Source: an uncultured Pseudomonadales bacterium (lineage in GTDB: Bacteria > Pseudomonadota > Gammaproteobacteria > Pseudomonadales > Azotimanducaceae). Taken from it: a DNA stretch of 64,000 nt. The translations under genes were made by a program, and so were the position numbers. Below the pieces are notes generated by a model. That model was not told the origin of the DNA. It worked only from the letters and a program-made list of their open reading frames with translations, and did not search any database. This document shows, in pieces, positions 35,030 through 43,675 of the stretch; the first letter of the stretch is position 1; every line of letters begins with the position of its first letter. The stretch covers positions 434,001 through 498,000 of the forward strand of contig CATOTI010000001.1 in the NCBI GenBank assembly GCA_951813295.1. The letters run 5' to 3'.

Positions 35030-36112
35030 ATGCTTCGATCATTCGGACTGCCGTTGCTCCTGGCGGCGCTCGCCATCGGCGGCTTGATCAATGGACAACC
35101 AGCAATGGCGGAGGAGCAGATGACCGAATCCCCGGTCGAAGGTGTCACGTTGCGATTCATCGAGGCCAATGGCCTGCGTTTCCGGATCGCCGAAGCAGGT
35201 GATGACGGACCGGTGGTGCTGCTGGCGCATGGGTGGCCGGAGTCCTGGTATTCCTGGCGCCTCCAGTTGTCGGGCCTCGCTCGGGCGGGCTATCGCGTCG
35301 TTGCCCCCGACATGCGCGGTTATGGTGCGACAGACGCACCGCCCGATGTCGACGACTACGACATGAACCACCTGACCGCCGACATGGTGGGCATTCTCGA
35401 CGCGCTGGGTGTGGAGACAGCGACGATCGTGGGCCACGACTGGGGATCACCCGTCGCGCAATACAGCGTGCTCTACTACCCGGATCGATTCACCAGCCTC
35501 GTGATGATGAGCGTGCCGTATCAAGGGCGCGCGCCGGCTAACCCACTCGAGCGGATGCGCAGCCAGTTCGGCGAAAACTTCTTCTACATCCTCTACCACA
35601 ACGAACCGGGCGGGGTGGCTGAAGCCGAGTACGACAGCAATCCACGGGGTCTCATCAGTCGCCTGTATCTCTCTCCCAATTCACCACGCGAAGCGCCAAC
35701 CATTACCGATCCCCACCGCTCGGCGGGTGGTTGGATACCGCGCCTCGGCGCACCGAAGGGATTACCCGCCTGGCTGACCCAGGAGGACCTCGACTACGTG
35801 GTCGGCCAGTTCGAAAACGCCGGCTTTCGTGGCGGCGTGAATTACTACCGAACCTTCGGGCGAAACTGGGAACAGAGTGCCGGCCGCAAGGACTTCACGA
35901 TCAAAGTGCCGTCGCTATTCCTCGCGGGTTCTCGCGACGTGGTGATTGGGGGTGCAACGAAAAGTGCGCTGACGGCGATGATGGCGCCCCTCATACCGGA
36001 TCTGCGTGACGTCGTGCTGATCCCCGAGATCGGCCACTGGATTCAGCAGGAAGCACCGCTGGACACCAATCGCGTCTTGATCGAGTTCCTCGATGGACTG
36101 AACGGACGGTAG
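35030..36112 (+). CDS. Secreted alpha/beta hydrolase, epoxide-hydrolase family
   Basis: A 360-residue alpha/beta hydrolase with an N-terminal signal peptide (LRSFGLPLLLAALAIGGLI). LLAHGWPESWYSWRLQL is the HGxP oxyanion motif, VGHDWGSPVAQYSVLYY the nucleophile elbow with Asp in place of Ser (epoxide-hydrolase type, HDWG), and IPEIGHWIQQEAP the catalytic histidine. The cap domain carries the Tyr residues usual for epoxide opening. Export is unusual but seen in related secreted epoxide hydrolases. It lies downstream of the Rieske oxygenase gene. Confidence 0.9.
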   Translation: MLRSFGLPLLLAALAIGGLINGQPAMAEEQMTESPVEGVTLRFIEANGLRFRIAEAGDDGPVVLLAHGWPESWYSWRLQLSGLARAGYRVVAPDMRGYGATDAPPDVDDYDMNHLTADMVGILDALGVETATIVGHDWGSPVAQYSVLYYPDRFTSLVMMSVPYQGRAPANPLERMRSQFGENFFYILYHNEPGGVAEAEYDSNPRGLISRLYLSPNSPREAPTITDPHRSAGGWIPRLGAPKGLPAWLTQEDLDYVVGQFENAGFRGGVNYYRTFGRNWEQSAGRKDFTIKVPSLFLAGSRDVVIGGATKSALTAMMAPLIPDLRDVVLIPEIGHWIQQEAPLDTNRVLIEFLDGLNGR

Positions 36113-36160
36113 ACGGTCGCCGCTGCGTGGAGTCCCGGCGAGACCGACAGAAATGCCGGG

Positions 36161-36394
36161 TCAGCGACTTTCGAGTGAAAGTCCGGGCTCAAGCTGCCTT
36201 GGCGTGGCGATGAAGGGTTGGCTTTCGATCGCGCGGATCGCCTGGTTGATCCGGGTTCGATCGCTCAAGAGCCGATTGAACTGCGCGTCACAGCCGGAAA
36301 TTGGTGTCGGATAACCCGAAATGGCCCGGTTGAGGCGCACTCTGGCATCGAGAAGTCCATTGAATGCGTCCTCAATCGCGGATTCGTAGTCCAT
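36161..36394 (-). CDS. Small protein of unknown function
   Basis: A 77-residue protein I do not recognise. It starts MDYESAIEDAFNGLLDARVRLNRAISG, apparently an amphipathic helix pair, with one cysteine in SGCDAQFNRLLSDRTRI and a proline-rich end. A strong AGGAGG ribosome site lies five bases before the ATG, which makes the gene credible despite its length. It has no signal peptide. Confidence 0.5.
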   Translation of the reverse strand: MDYESAIEDAFNGLLDARVRLNRAISGYPTPISGCDAQFNRLLSDRTRINQAIRAIESQPFIATPRQLEPGLSLESR

Positions 36395-36628
36395 GGGAAC
36401 CTCCTGTCAGGCCGCCATCCTACGCCGATGAGTTTTCACCGGGGTTAGACGAAAGGCTTCCCTATCACCGCTTGTCTGAACGTTATCGAGAAGAAGAAGT
36501 GTGTGGCAGTGCCCCGTTCTAACGCGTGATGGTAGGGGTCCTGTCGGCGAGGATATCCGTAGGCTACATTCACGTCCGAGGCCGTCGCGAGCTTCTAAAC
36601 GGACTGAAAACAGAATCGAGGTAACGCC

Positions 36629-37363
36629 GTGATCACACTTTTCCGCTTTGGTCCCGCTTGGGAGACCTTTGGTTGCATCAGCCAGTTCGTGCTCAAGGTC
36701 GAGACGTATCTGCGCATGGCAGGCATCGATTTCGAGACAAAGAGCCTCGGCGTGACGTTTTCCGAGACCGCACCGAAGGGCAAGCTGCCGTATATCGATC
36801 ATGACGGTACGACCGTCGCCGATTCGAGCATCATCGTTGCGTATCTGGAGGATCAATTCGGTATGCGCCTCGACGGATCGCTCGACGCGGTTGACCGGGC
36901 GCGGGGCCACGTCATCCAACGTATGGTCGAAGAGCACATCTGGTGGCTCATGGCGCGCGAGCGTTGGTGGGCGCCGGAGAACCCCTACTGGCATACGCCC
37001 GGGCTCCTGCAAGGCGTCGATCAGGCGAGCTACGAGGCGGTACGTGATGAAAACCACCGCAAGTGTCAGGAGCATGGCGTGGGTGCTTTTACCGACGAGG
37101 AATTTGGCGATCGTGGCCGTCAGGACATCGACGCGCTCGCAACGTTGCTCGGCGATTCGCCGTACCTTCTGGGAGACCAGCCGACGTCGGTCGACGCGAC
37201 GACCTATGCCTTCTTGTGGCAGATCATGAATGCGCCCTATACCTCGCAGTTGAAGGAAGCCTCACTCGGCCACGCCAACCTCGTCGGCTATATTGACCGC
37301 ATCCATGAGCGGTTTTTTACCGACGATCCTCGATCCCTCGAGCGGGAAGTGTCATCGGCCTGA
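36629..37363 (+). CDS. GST-like protein of the metaxin/FAXC type
   Basis: A 244-residue protein. It starts at a GTG (GAGG seven bases upstream) with ITLFRFGPAWETFGCISQFVLKVETYLRMAGIDFETKSLG, then KGKLPYIDHDGTTVADSSIIVAYLEDQFG. This CxSxFxxKxExyLrm-x-gi pattern is the metaxin/FAXC-type GST-like N-terminal domain. The C-terminal part is helical with LGDQPTSVDATTYAFLWQI. The function is probably not glutathione conjugation in the classic sense. The start of the 235-base gap before it holds only the small protein's ribosome site and possible promoter sequence. Confidence 0.82.
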   Translation: MITLFRFGPAWETFGCISQFVLKVETYLRMAGIDFETKSLGVTFSETAPKGKLPYIDHDGTTVADSSIIVAYLEDQFGMRLDGSLDAVDRARGHVIQRMVEEHIWWLMARERWWAPENPYWHTPGLLQGVDQASYEAVRDENHRKCQEHGVGAFTDEEFGDRGRQDIDALATLLGDSPYLLGDQPTSVDATTYAFLWQIMNAPYTSQLKEASLGHANLVGYIDRIHERFFTDDPRSLEREVSSA

Positions 37364-37434
37364 GCGACAGCGGATGTTCGGCAACGCCTATCGATTGGTA
37401 TTCTTGATCTCGTCACCACGTTCCCGGATTCACC

Positions 37435-38403
37435 ATGGCAAGTGTTGAAGCCAGTCTGACTGGCGTACTGCATTTCTTGACGCCCGAAACCGAATCATCG
37501 CTTTACCGCAACGATCAGGTGCGGATGACCCGGGACGACCGGGGTAATTTCGTCGAAGCCGAAGGCGTATCGACCGAACCGCAGGAAATCGCGATTCAGA
37601 ACGCTCGCGCGCTCGCATCGGCGGAAGCTATGACGCTCGAGCGAAACGGGTTCGAACTGCGCGACGCGACGGTTGCCGACTACGACTTCCTCGATCACGA
37701 GGCAGTCATCACGGGTTACTACCGCGATTGCGAAGCGCTCCTGGCCGAAGCCACGGGTGGGCGCGTGTGGGCATTCGATCACAACATTCGCTCGGCGGGC
37801 GGCCAGGCGGAGAAGCGCCAGGTCAAAGGCGGACAAGACGTCCAGGGTCCCGCGCACATCGTCCACGGCGACTACACCTTACAATCGGCGCCCGAGCGCC
37901 TGACCCAGTTGACGCGTCTGCCGAGCGTCAACGACACGCTGAAGGACATCATTCCCGAAGGCGAGGGACTGATCCCGGAAGACGCCGCGGCGCAAGCGCT
38001 TGCCGACGGTGGGCGTTTCGCGATTATCAACGTGTGGCGAAACATCGACCCCGTACCTGTCGCCACGCATCCCCTCGCGCTTTGTGATGGCCAGAATGTC
38101 GAGCCGGACGACCTGGTCGTCTTCGAAATCCATATGCCCGATCGGATCGGCGAGAACTATTGGGCGAAGTTTGACGCTCGCCACAGGTTTTACTGCTATC
38201 CGGCGATGACGCGCGATGAGGCGCTGCTCATCAAACAATGGGATTCCGCAGGCACGCTGGCGCGGAGTGACGGTTCTCATGCCGATCGTGAATCGGACGG
38301 TCCGTGCACCTTCAGCTTCCACAGCGCGTTTCAGGATCCGACGACACCGGAGGACGCACCCGACCGCTGGAGCATCGAAGTGCGGTGTGTGGTCGTGTAT
38401 TAG
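37435..38403 (+). CDS. CmcJ/NvfI family protein (Fe/2OG or methyltransferase-like oxygenase partner)
   Basis: A 322-residue protein of the CmcJ/NvfI family, found with methoxylation and oxidation steps in secondary metabolism. It has LDHEAVITGYYRDCEALLAEATGGRVWAFDHNIRS, then GPAHIVHGDYTLQSAPERL, INVWRNIDPVPVATHPLALCD and a late FYCYPAMTRDEALLIKQWDS, all typical positions with histidines and acids. NvfI is an endoperoxide-forming Fe(II)/2OG enzyme, so this is probably an oxygenase. The start is an ATG with no clear ribosome site. Confidence 0.8.
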   Translation: MASVEASLTGVLHFLTPETESSLYRNDQVRMTRDDRGNFVEAEGVSTEPQEIAIQNARALASAEAMTLERNGFELRDATVADYDFLDHEAVITGYYRDCEALLAEATGGRVWAFDHNIRSAGGQAEKRQVKGGQDVQGPAHIVHGDYTLQSAPERLTQLTRLPSVNDTLKDIIPEGEGLIPEDAAAQALADGGRFAIINVWRNIDPVPVATHPLALCDGQNVEPDDLVVFEIHMPDRIGENYWAKFDARHRFYCYPAMTRDEALLIKQWDSAGTLARSDGSHADRESDGPCTFSFHSAFQDPTTPEDAPDRWSIEVRCVVVY

Positions 38404-38434
38404 GAAATCGCCCTAAGCGGTTGATTAATATCCG

Positions 38435-38938
38435 TTAGTTGGCTGGTGGGGCGTCGCCTTGGCGGCGCCGGATGATCCAGATGACCCAACCGAGAAGGGT
38501 CGTGACGACACCGATCAGGAAGAGCGCCCTCTTCATCGGGGTGAGAAACGCTTTGCCAGCCACGAGGTCGGCCGTGTCCGTGAGTGCGAGCACCTGCACG
38601 ATCCCCTCCAGGAGGTCGACGGCGACGAGCCCGATGAAGGCCCAGCCAAGGAATCGACCGAAGGTCGGGTAGAACCGGTAGGCTGCGCCGATGAAAAGCG
38701 CCCCGTACGCGAGCGGGTACGCGACATCGAGCGTGGCCGTCACCCAGACGTGCACCACACGTTGTTCCGCCGAGAGTGCCGCAATCGCGTCGCGGACCGC
38801 CCCGGGATCCGAGATCGGATCGATAAACGACATGGCCCAGATCGACCCCACCACGGGGAAGCTCAAGGTGATGAGAATCGTCGCGCCGAAAGCCAGCCAG
38901 AGATTTCGAGTCTCCGCGAGCGAAGTGAGAGGTCCCAT
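38435..38938 (-). CDS. Four-helix membrane protein of unknown function
   Basis: A 167-residue integral membrane protein with four hydrophobic segments: LAFGATILITLSFPVVGSIWAMSF, LAYGALFIGAAYRF, LGWAFIGLVAVDLLEGIVQVLALTD and LFLIGVVTTLLGWVIWI, ending in a basic tail RRRQ. The family is unknown to me. It is on its own strand, convergent with the CmcJ-like gene and followed on the same strand by the next gene. Confidence 0.65.
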   Translation of the reverse strand: MGPLTSLAETRNLWLAFGATILITLSFPVVGSIWAMSFIDPISDPGAVRDAIAALSAEQRVVHVWVTATLDVAYPLAYGALFIGAAYRFYPTFGRFLGWAFIGLVAVDLLEGIVQVLALTDTADLVAGKAFLTPMKRALFLIGVVTTLLGWVIWIIRRRQGDAPPAN

Positions 38939-38975
38939 TGGTCTTCTTCCTGCTGCTACCTGAACGCGCGGTGTG

Positions 38976-39911
38976 TCAGTGCTTTGTTGAGGTCAGTTCA
39001 AAGACGGTCGTCACCGTATCCCCGTCGAACCGGCGAACCCGTGGACGCCAGGAATCAGCATCGTCGGGATCGGCGAACCAGAACTCGAGCACATAAACCG
39101 TGTCGCCATCGACCGCGACGCCGGTTGGCGTCCAGGCGTCTTCGCCGCGCAGCACGATCTCGTGACTGCCGTCCGGCGAGATGCGGAATACGGCTCCGCC
39201 ACATGCCATGCCGGCAACGTAGACGGTGTGGTCACGGGTAACGGCGAGACCGCGGAGGATCGGCCCACCCCGGTGGGGTAGCTCGTAGTTGCAGCCCGGA
39301 ATCGGGAGATCGTCGGTGATGATTCTCGTGGCGTTCCCGACGACGCGGCGTATTGCCTCTTTTTCCGCGTAGTAGACGCTGCCGTCGGTATGCACGGCCA
39401 GCCCATGAATCCAGAGCGCTTTCCAAGGTTTCATATACGGGCTGATCTCGTCGACGACGGGGAGTTCGGCGACGATCTGTGGTTCCGCGCCCCCGCGCAT
39501 TCGCTTGAGTGCCATGGTCTCGTCGAGACGGGGTTCGGCGTAGTAGAGGTCGCCATCGGGGCCGATCGCGATCGGAAAACTCGTCGCGCCGAGCAACGTC
39601 CCGTCGCCGGCAGTCTCGATTTCGGCGTCACCGGGAACGATGACACCGGGGCGGTGGTGCTCGAGGTACTTAGGCCAACGCTGGTGGGTGAAAGCGCGGC
39701 GATGATCGTGGGCGAGGAAGTGGAATCCGGCCCCGTCGATCTGCCGGTGGCTTCCGCCAGAGACCTCCCAGATTCCCTTCCCGGTATAGCCGACCAGGAT
39801 GCGATCACCGTCGATGACGATGCCCGATCCCGGATGGCCGAAGGCGCAGGTTGCAACCAAAATGGTCGCGACAAGTGACGCTCGCGTACCCCATGAACTC
39901 TGGCGGGCCAT
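38976..39911 (-). CDS. Secreted beta-propeller protein (SMP-30/NHL-like)
   Basis: A 311-residue exported protein: the signal peptide covers SLVATILVATCAFGHPG. Repeated blades are seen, such as ITDDLPIPGCNYELP, RGLAVTRDHTVYVAGM, GGAVFRISPDGSHEIVL and PTGVAVDGDTVYVLEFWF, as in NHL/SMP-30 propellers. Three cysteines occur, two near the middle. No catalytic signature of a lactonase is clear, so a ligand-binding role is also possible. It is upstream of the membrane protein gene on the same strand. Confidence 0.7.
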   Translation of the reverse strand: MARQSSWGTRASLVATILVATCAFGHPGSGIVIDGDRILVGYTGKGIWEVSGGSHRQIDGAGFHFLAHDHRRAFTHQRWPKYLEHHRPGVIVPGDAEIETAGDGTLLGATSFPIAIGPDGDLYYAEPRLDETMALKRMRGGAEPQIVAELPVVDEISPYMKPWKALWIHGLAVHTDGSVYYAEKEAIRRVVGNATRIITDDLPIPGCNYELPHRGGPILRGLAVTRDHTVYVAGMACGGAVFRISPDGSHEIVLRGEDAWTPTGVAVDGDTVYVLEFWFADPDDADSWRPRVRRFDGDTVTTVFELTSTKH

Positions 39912-40141
39912 CCGTCACCCCCGATCTCTAAACGCAAACTGGTCGTTCCGGGATCATGGCGCGTTTGAGCCGTCACGTCTTGGCGCTGAGGCACGGCCGA
40001 GCAACACGGGGAACGGCTCTCGCACGCCTGCAACATGCCTGTTGAGCTCGCTTGAAACCCGAGCTGGGGGTTGATCATTCGACCCACTCGGGTGTAGCCG
40101 ACTAACATCAAGCGTGGCTCACCAACGAACGGAGATCGTCC

Positions 40142-40594
40142 ATGTCTAGATTCAAGAAAGTCCTCATCGCCATCGATACGACCAGCGAAGCCGGGCGTGT
40201 GATCGATCTTGCGAAGGACTATGTCGACGACGGCGCGGACTACACGATCATCTCGGTGATCCCACCGATTACCACCGTCTATGGCTCGGTCGACAATGCT
40301 GGCCTCGTTGCGCTCACCTCAGCCGGCGAGTTCGACCAGGAACTCATGGCCGATGCACAGAAGAAAGTGGCCGAAGAAGCAACGCGTAGCGGACTCGATG
40401 CCGACAAAACGATCGTACTGCGCGGGCGGCCCGCCGATGAGATCTGCCTCTACGCCGAAGAAGGCGGATACGACGTCATCGTGATCGGATCTCACACGCG
40501 CGGCCCGATCCGACGTCTCTTGGGATCGACGGCGGCGGGCGTTCTACATTCCGCGGTTTGCGACGTACTACTGGCCCGCGTTCCGCTCGATTAA
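40142..40594 (+). CDS. Universal stress protein (UspA family)
   Basis: A 150-residue protein of the UspA family. The start KKVLIAIDTTSEAGRVIDLAKDYV and the ATP-binding loop near the end GSHTRGPIRRLLGSTAAGVLHSAVCDVLLARV (G-x2-G-x9-G-S/T) are well conserved, so it is probably an ATP-binding type. Role: stress survival, partners unknown. The 230 bases before it contain no gene and probably carry its promoter. Confidence 0.92.
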   Translation: MSRFKKVLIAIDTTSEAGRVIDLAKDYVDDGADYTIISVIPPITTVYGSVDNAGLVALTSAGEFDQELMADAQKKVAEEATRSGLDADKTIVLRGRPADEICLYAEEGGYDVIVIGSHTRGPIRRLLGSTAAGVLHSAVCDVLLARVPLD

Positions 40595-40620
40595 CTTGAA
40601 CGCTAGTCTTTGGCGCGTCC

Positions 40621-41182
40621 TCATCCCAGCAAGCTCGACTGCACGATCTCCTGGCTGACCTGCAGGCCGATCCAGAGCGCCAGGACGATACGCTGGGTCG
40701 ACAGCGTCGATGCGACGAAACCGACGATCGCGAGGCACATCAAGCCGACCGCGGTGGCTTAGCGGCGGTAGCGGCGTATCGGCGGCGGCCAGCGACAGGA
40801 AAAAGATCACCTGGGGAATGAAAGAGAAGGCGAAGAACGGTTTTCGAATACTCAGAAAGTACAAATCGAGGTCGAGATGGGTGCGGTGGGCGAGCTCGGG
40901 ATTCAGGATCCGGCACCCGAGATACAGGAACACCGTGTACTGAAAATAGGGTAGGACGTCGAAGATCTTCGCCGAAGGACTGATCGTCGATTCCGTCTGC
41001 CAGATGCCGAAAGCGAGCGCCAGGCCCGCAAAGAGCATCGCCAACAACCAGACGGGCAGGAGCCAGGCGTAGTCGATCCGCTCCCGGTATTTGAAGAGAT
41101 CGCCGATCGCGCCCAACAGATTCGTCATCGCAAGGCCGATGACGATCAGGTGCAGCGTGATGACGAACTCGAGGGCGGACAC
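40621..41182 (-). pseudogene. Integral membrane protein, frameshifted
   Basis: The frame from GTG 41182 codes for about 140 residues with several helices: LEFVITLHLIVIGLAM, AWLLPVWLLAMLFAGLALAFGIW and PQVIFFLSLAAADTPLPPLS. At about 40756 the frame runs into non-helical sequence, but the adjacent frame continues with GLMCLAIVGFVASTLSTQRIVLALWIGLQV and ends SSLLG at 40621, a further helix. One inserted or lost base rejoins the two. A second membrane-protein gene lies upstream on the same strand, so the pair is probably an operon. Confidence 0.55.
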
Positions 41183-41256
41183 GGTTTCTCGGGCTTTGTT
41201 GTTGGCGACAACAATAGACCCGAATGACCAACGCCGCGCGGCCTGGACTTGCCTGT

Positions 41257-41565
41257 TTACGAAATCGCGATCTTGACCACCTGGAACGTCGCCATCGAAT
41301 CGGCGGTATCCAGGAATACCAATGTGAGAATCAGGAGCATCGGCCAGTACATCGGCAGACGTCGATGCTCGACCGTCGTGCCAAGCTGCTGACGCCGATG
41401 CTGGCCGATGCCGACGACAAGCCCCATGAGCATCAGAACCAGGATGCCGTTGTAGACGATGTAGACCTCGGAGAAGAGGTTGGTGACTTGAAAGGTGAGG
41501 GCGATCAGTAGCCCTGCGAAGCCTGCCCTCGCGAAAAAACCGCGCGATCTGACGAAACTCAACAC
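41257..41565 (-). CDS. Small integral membrane protein
   Basis: A 102-residue membrane protein with three hydrophobic stretches: GLLIALTFQVTNLFSEVYIVY, GILVLMLMGLVVGIG and PMLLILTLVFLDTADSMAT. The start is a GTG with GGAG seven bases upstream. It lies first in the leftward operon, with the frameshifted membrane protein gene 74 bases downstream, and its start is directly behind the operator-like palindromes at 41582-41640. The function is unknown. Confidence 0.6.
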   Translation of the reverse strand: MLSFVRSRGFFARAGFAGLLIALTFQVTNLFSEVYIVYNGILVLMLMGLVVGIGQHRRQQLGTTVEHRRLPMYWPMLLILTLVFLDTADSMATFQVVKIAIS

Positions 41566-41581
41566 GCCGACACTCCAATTG

Positions 41582-41640
41582 ATGTGAACTGTTGTTCACA
41601 ATAACGCGGGGAATACGTGAATGTAAACACGGGTTCACAT
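41582..41640. promoter_or_regulatory. Two tandem operator-like palindromes
   Basis: Site 1 (41582-41601) reads ATGTGAAC-TGTT-GTTCACAA; site 2 (41621-41640) reads ATGTAAAC-ACGG-GTTCACAT. They share the consensus ATGTGAAC-N4-GTTCACAT with at most one mismatch in each arm, and their centres are 39 bases apart. They sit in the divergent region between the leftward membrane-protein operon and the rightward aldo/keto reductase gene, closer to the former. The shape suits a TetR-like dimer, but no regulator gene is adjacent. Confidence 0.7.
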
Positions 41641-41689
41641 AACGCCATGGCCCGATGACCCGATCGACCAGACGCGTAAGAATGCGTCC

Positions 41690-42664
41690 ATGAGATACCG
41701 AAGGTTTGGAGAAACCGGTCTGGCGGTGTCGGAGCTGGTTTTCGGCTGCGGCGCGGTCGGCGGTTTGATGATCAACGCGACCGACGAGCAACGGCAGGAC
41801 GCCTTCGATCTGGCCCTCGCGAGCGGGATCAACTGGTTCGATACGGCCGCGTCGTACGGGCAGGGACGATCGGAAGAACACCTGGGCCGACTGCTGTCGA
41901 CCTGTACGTCTCGTCCGCATGTCTCGACGAAGCTCACGATCGACACGCGAACCGCCGACTACCGAGGTCAAGTAGAAGCGAGCCTCACGCAGAGCCTCGA
42001 GCGCTTGCAATCGGAGCGCGTGACGTTGCTGCAACTTCATAACCCGATCGCGCGGCGCGGTGATGGACGGACGATCGGTGTCGACGAGGTGCTAAAACCC
42101 GGCGGCGTGCTCGAGGCGATGGAGGGCCTTCGCCGACAAGGTCTCTGCGAGCACTTCGGTATCACGGCCCTCGGTGAACCCGGCGCGGTGGTCGACGTCA
42201 TCGAAAGCGGACGTGTGGCGTCGGCTCAGGTCTACTACAACCTCTTGAACGCGAGCGCGGGCACGTCGTTGCCGGCCAACTGGCCGCACTATTCGTTCGA
42301 CGGAATCATCGACGCATGTAACCGCCACTGTGTCGCGCCGATGAACATCCGGGTCTTCTCCGCCGGCGTCATTGCGACGGCTGAACGTCATGGCCGTGAA
42401 CGTCCGCTGACCGTGGGTGATTCCGTCGACAGCGAAACCGCGAAAGCATTGCACGTGCTCAACTGGCTTGGCGTGGAGGATGGTGCGAGGGCACAAACGG
42501 CAATCCGCTTCGCGCTGGCCGAAGCGCGGTTGGCCTGCGTGGTCGTCGGGCTTGCCGAGATCGAGCACCTTCGCCACGCAGTCGCCGCGGCCGAAGCGGG
42601 GCCGCTGTCCGAATCCGTTCTCCGTACGATTCAAGACGCGTGGTCGGCCTATCGGCCGAAATGA
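41690..42664 (+). CDS. Aldo/keto reductase
   Basis: A 324-residue TIM-barrel NADPH oxidoreductase. The catalytic tetrad is visible: INWFDTAASYGQGRSEEHLG supplies Asp and Tyr, HVSTKLTIDT the Lys, and VTLLQLHNPI the His. The C-terminal barrel ends with the usual SAGVIATAERHG and a late helical region. The substrate is an aldehyde or sugar-like compound, unknown. The ATG has a weak ribosome site. It is divergent from the membrane-protein operon across two palindromes. An ankyrin-repeat gene follows 10 bases on. Confidence 0.9.
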   Translation: MRYRRFGETGLAVSELVFGCGAVGGLMINATDEQRQDAFDLALASGINWFDTAASYGQGRSEEHLGRLLSTCTSRPHVSTKLTIDTRTADYRGQVEASLTQSLERLQSERVTLLQLHNPIARRGDGRTIGVDEVLKPGGVLEAMEGLRRQGLCEHFGITALGEPGAVVDVIESGRVASAQVYYNLLNASAGTSLPANWPHYSFDGIIDACNRHCVAPMNIRVFSAGVIATAERHGRERPLTVGDSVDSETAKALHVLNWLGVEDGARAQTAIRFALAEARLACVVVGLAEIEHLRHAVAAAEAGPLSESVLRTIQDAWSAYRPK

Positions 42665-42674
42665 GACGACGACC

Positions 42675-43625
42675 GTGACGAAGTCCCGGGAACTGAGCCT
42701 CGCTGAAGCGGCGAAGCGAGGTCTCTTCGAACGCGTGGAGGATCGAGCCAACAGCGCGGACATTCCGGCGGTTTTCGAGCGGGCGATCACGGATTTTCGA
42801 ACCGTCCGCCGCAACGAAGGACACCGCCGGATTCTCGCGTGGTGCCTCGAGGCCGGGCTCGACCCGCTCGCGCGCGTCGGTTGGTTCGACGTGCCGGCGA
42901 TCGTGTTAGCCGCGCACTTCGGCAATCGTGAGTTCCTTACCCTCGCCGAACCGCTCCCCGATGATCCCCGCGTGCACGCCGCACTTGCCGATGTCGAGTT
43001 ACCGTGGGACTTCGTCGACGACAACGGCTTTTCCCTGCTGATGTATTGCGCGATGTCGCGCTTCGCTGAAGCGAAGACCTGCGAAAAAGCGATCCGCAGC
43101 GGTGTCGACCCGCGTCACACCGTGCTCAATCAGCTGCCGATAGACGCCGCGTTTCTTTGCGCCGCCTGTGGTGGACCAGCCGACATCATGCGCCAGCTTG
43201 TCGCGTCGGGCGGCGTGCACGCAGGCAACTACCACCAGACGATCGAACACGCGCTCGAACCCCACCAACGCAGCGGCGCACCGGCGGCAGAACTCGCTCG
43301 CGTCGTCCTCGACGGCGGTTTCGACATCAATGCCATCCGCGAAGACCAGGGCAGGACACTGCTCCACGGCGCGGCCAATCGAGGCACCGTCAAAGCTGTC
43401 GAATGGCTACTCGCCAACGGGGCCGACCCCAACGTCAAAGACTCGGTCGGTCGCTCATCACTACACGTCGCGGCGCTGCGTAACACGACGACCGGCGTCG
43501 TGAGTAGACTCGTCGCGGCCGGTGCGGATCGGAACAGCATCGATGACGACGGGATGACGGCGATCGACCACGCCCTCGCGAAGAAACGCGTGAAGGTGGC
43601 CAGCTTTCTTGGCGATTTGGACTGA
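42675..43625 (+). CDS. Ankyrin-repeat protein
   Basis: A 316-residue protein starting at a GTG. Its C-terminal third contains clear ankyrin repeats: RTLLHGAANRGTVKAVEWLLANGADPNVKDSVGRSSLHVAAL and then LVAAGADRNSIDDDGMTAIDHALAKKR, the usual helix-loop-helix repeat with DGxTxLHxAA. More degenerate repeats occupy the N-terminal half (WDFVDDNGFSLLMYCAMSRFAEA). No signal peptide or membrane helix is seen. Ankyrin proteins bind other proteins; in host-associated bacteria they are often effectors, though nothing here shows secretion. It lies close behind the aldo/keto reductase gene. Confidence 0.85.
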   Translation: MTKSRELSLAEAAKRGLFERVEDRANSADIPAVFERAITDFRTVRRNEGHRRILAWCLEAGLDPLARVGWFDVPAIVLAAHFGNREFLTLAEPLPDDPRVHAALADVELPWDFVDDNGFSLLMYCAMSRFAEAKTCEKAIRSGVDPRHTVLNQLPIDAAFLCAACGGPADIMRQLVASGGVHAGNYHQTIEHALEPHQRSGAPAAELARVVLDGGFDINAIREDQGRTLLHGAANRGTVKAVEWLLANGADPNVKDSVGRSSLHVAALRNTTTGVVSRLVAAGADRNSIDDDGMTAIDHALAKKRVKVASFLGDLD

Positions 43626-43675
43626 ATTTCGCTCCGATCCGGGCAACGCGAACCGATCGCGACTAAGGAGCGACG

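Noticed and set aside
40568..42040. One 490-residue minus-strand protein
   Set aside because: Its first half lies antisense to the aldo/keto reductase; only the membrane-helix part (after about 41182) is real, and that part then needs a frame change.
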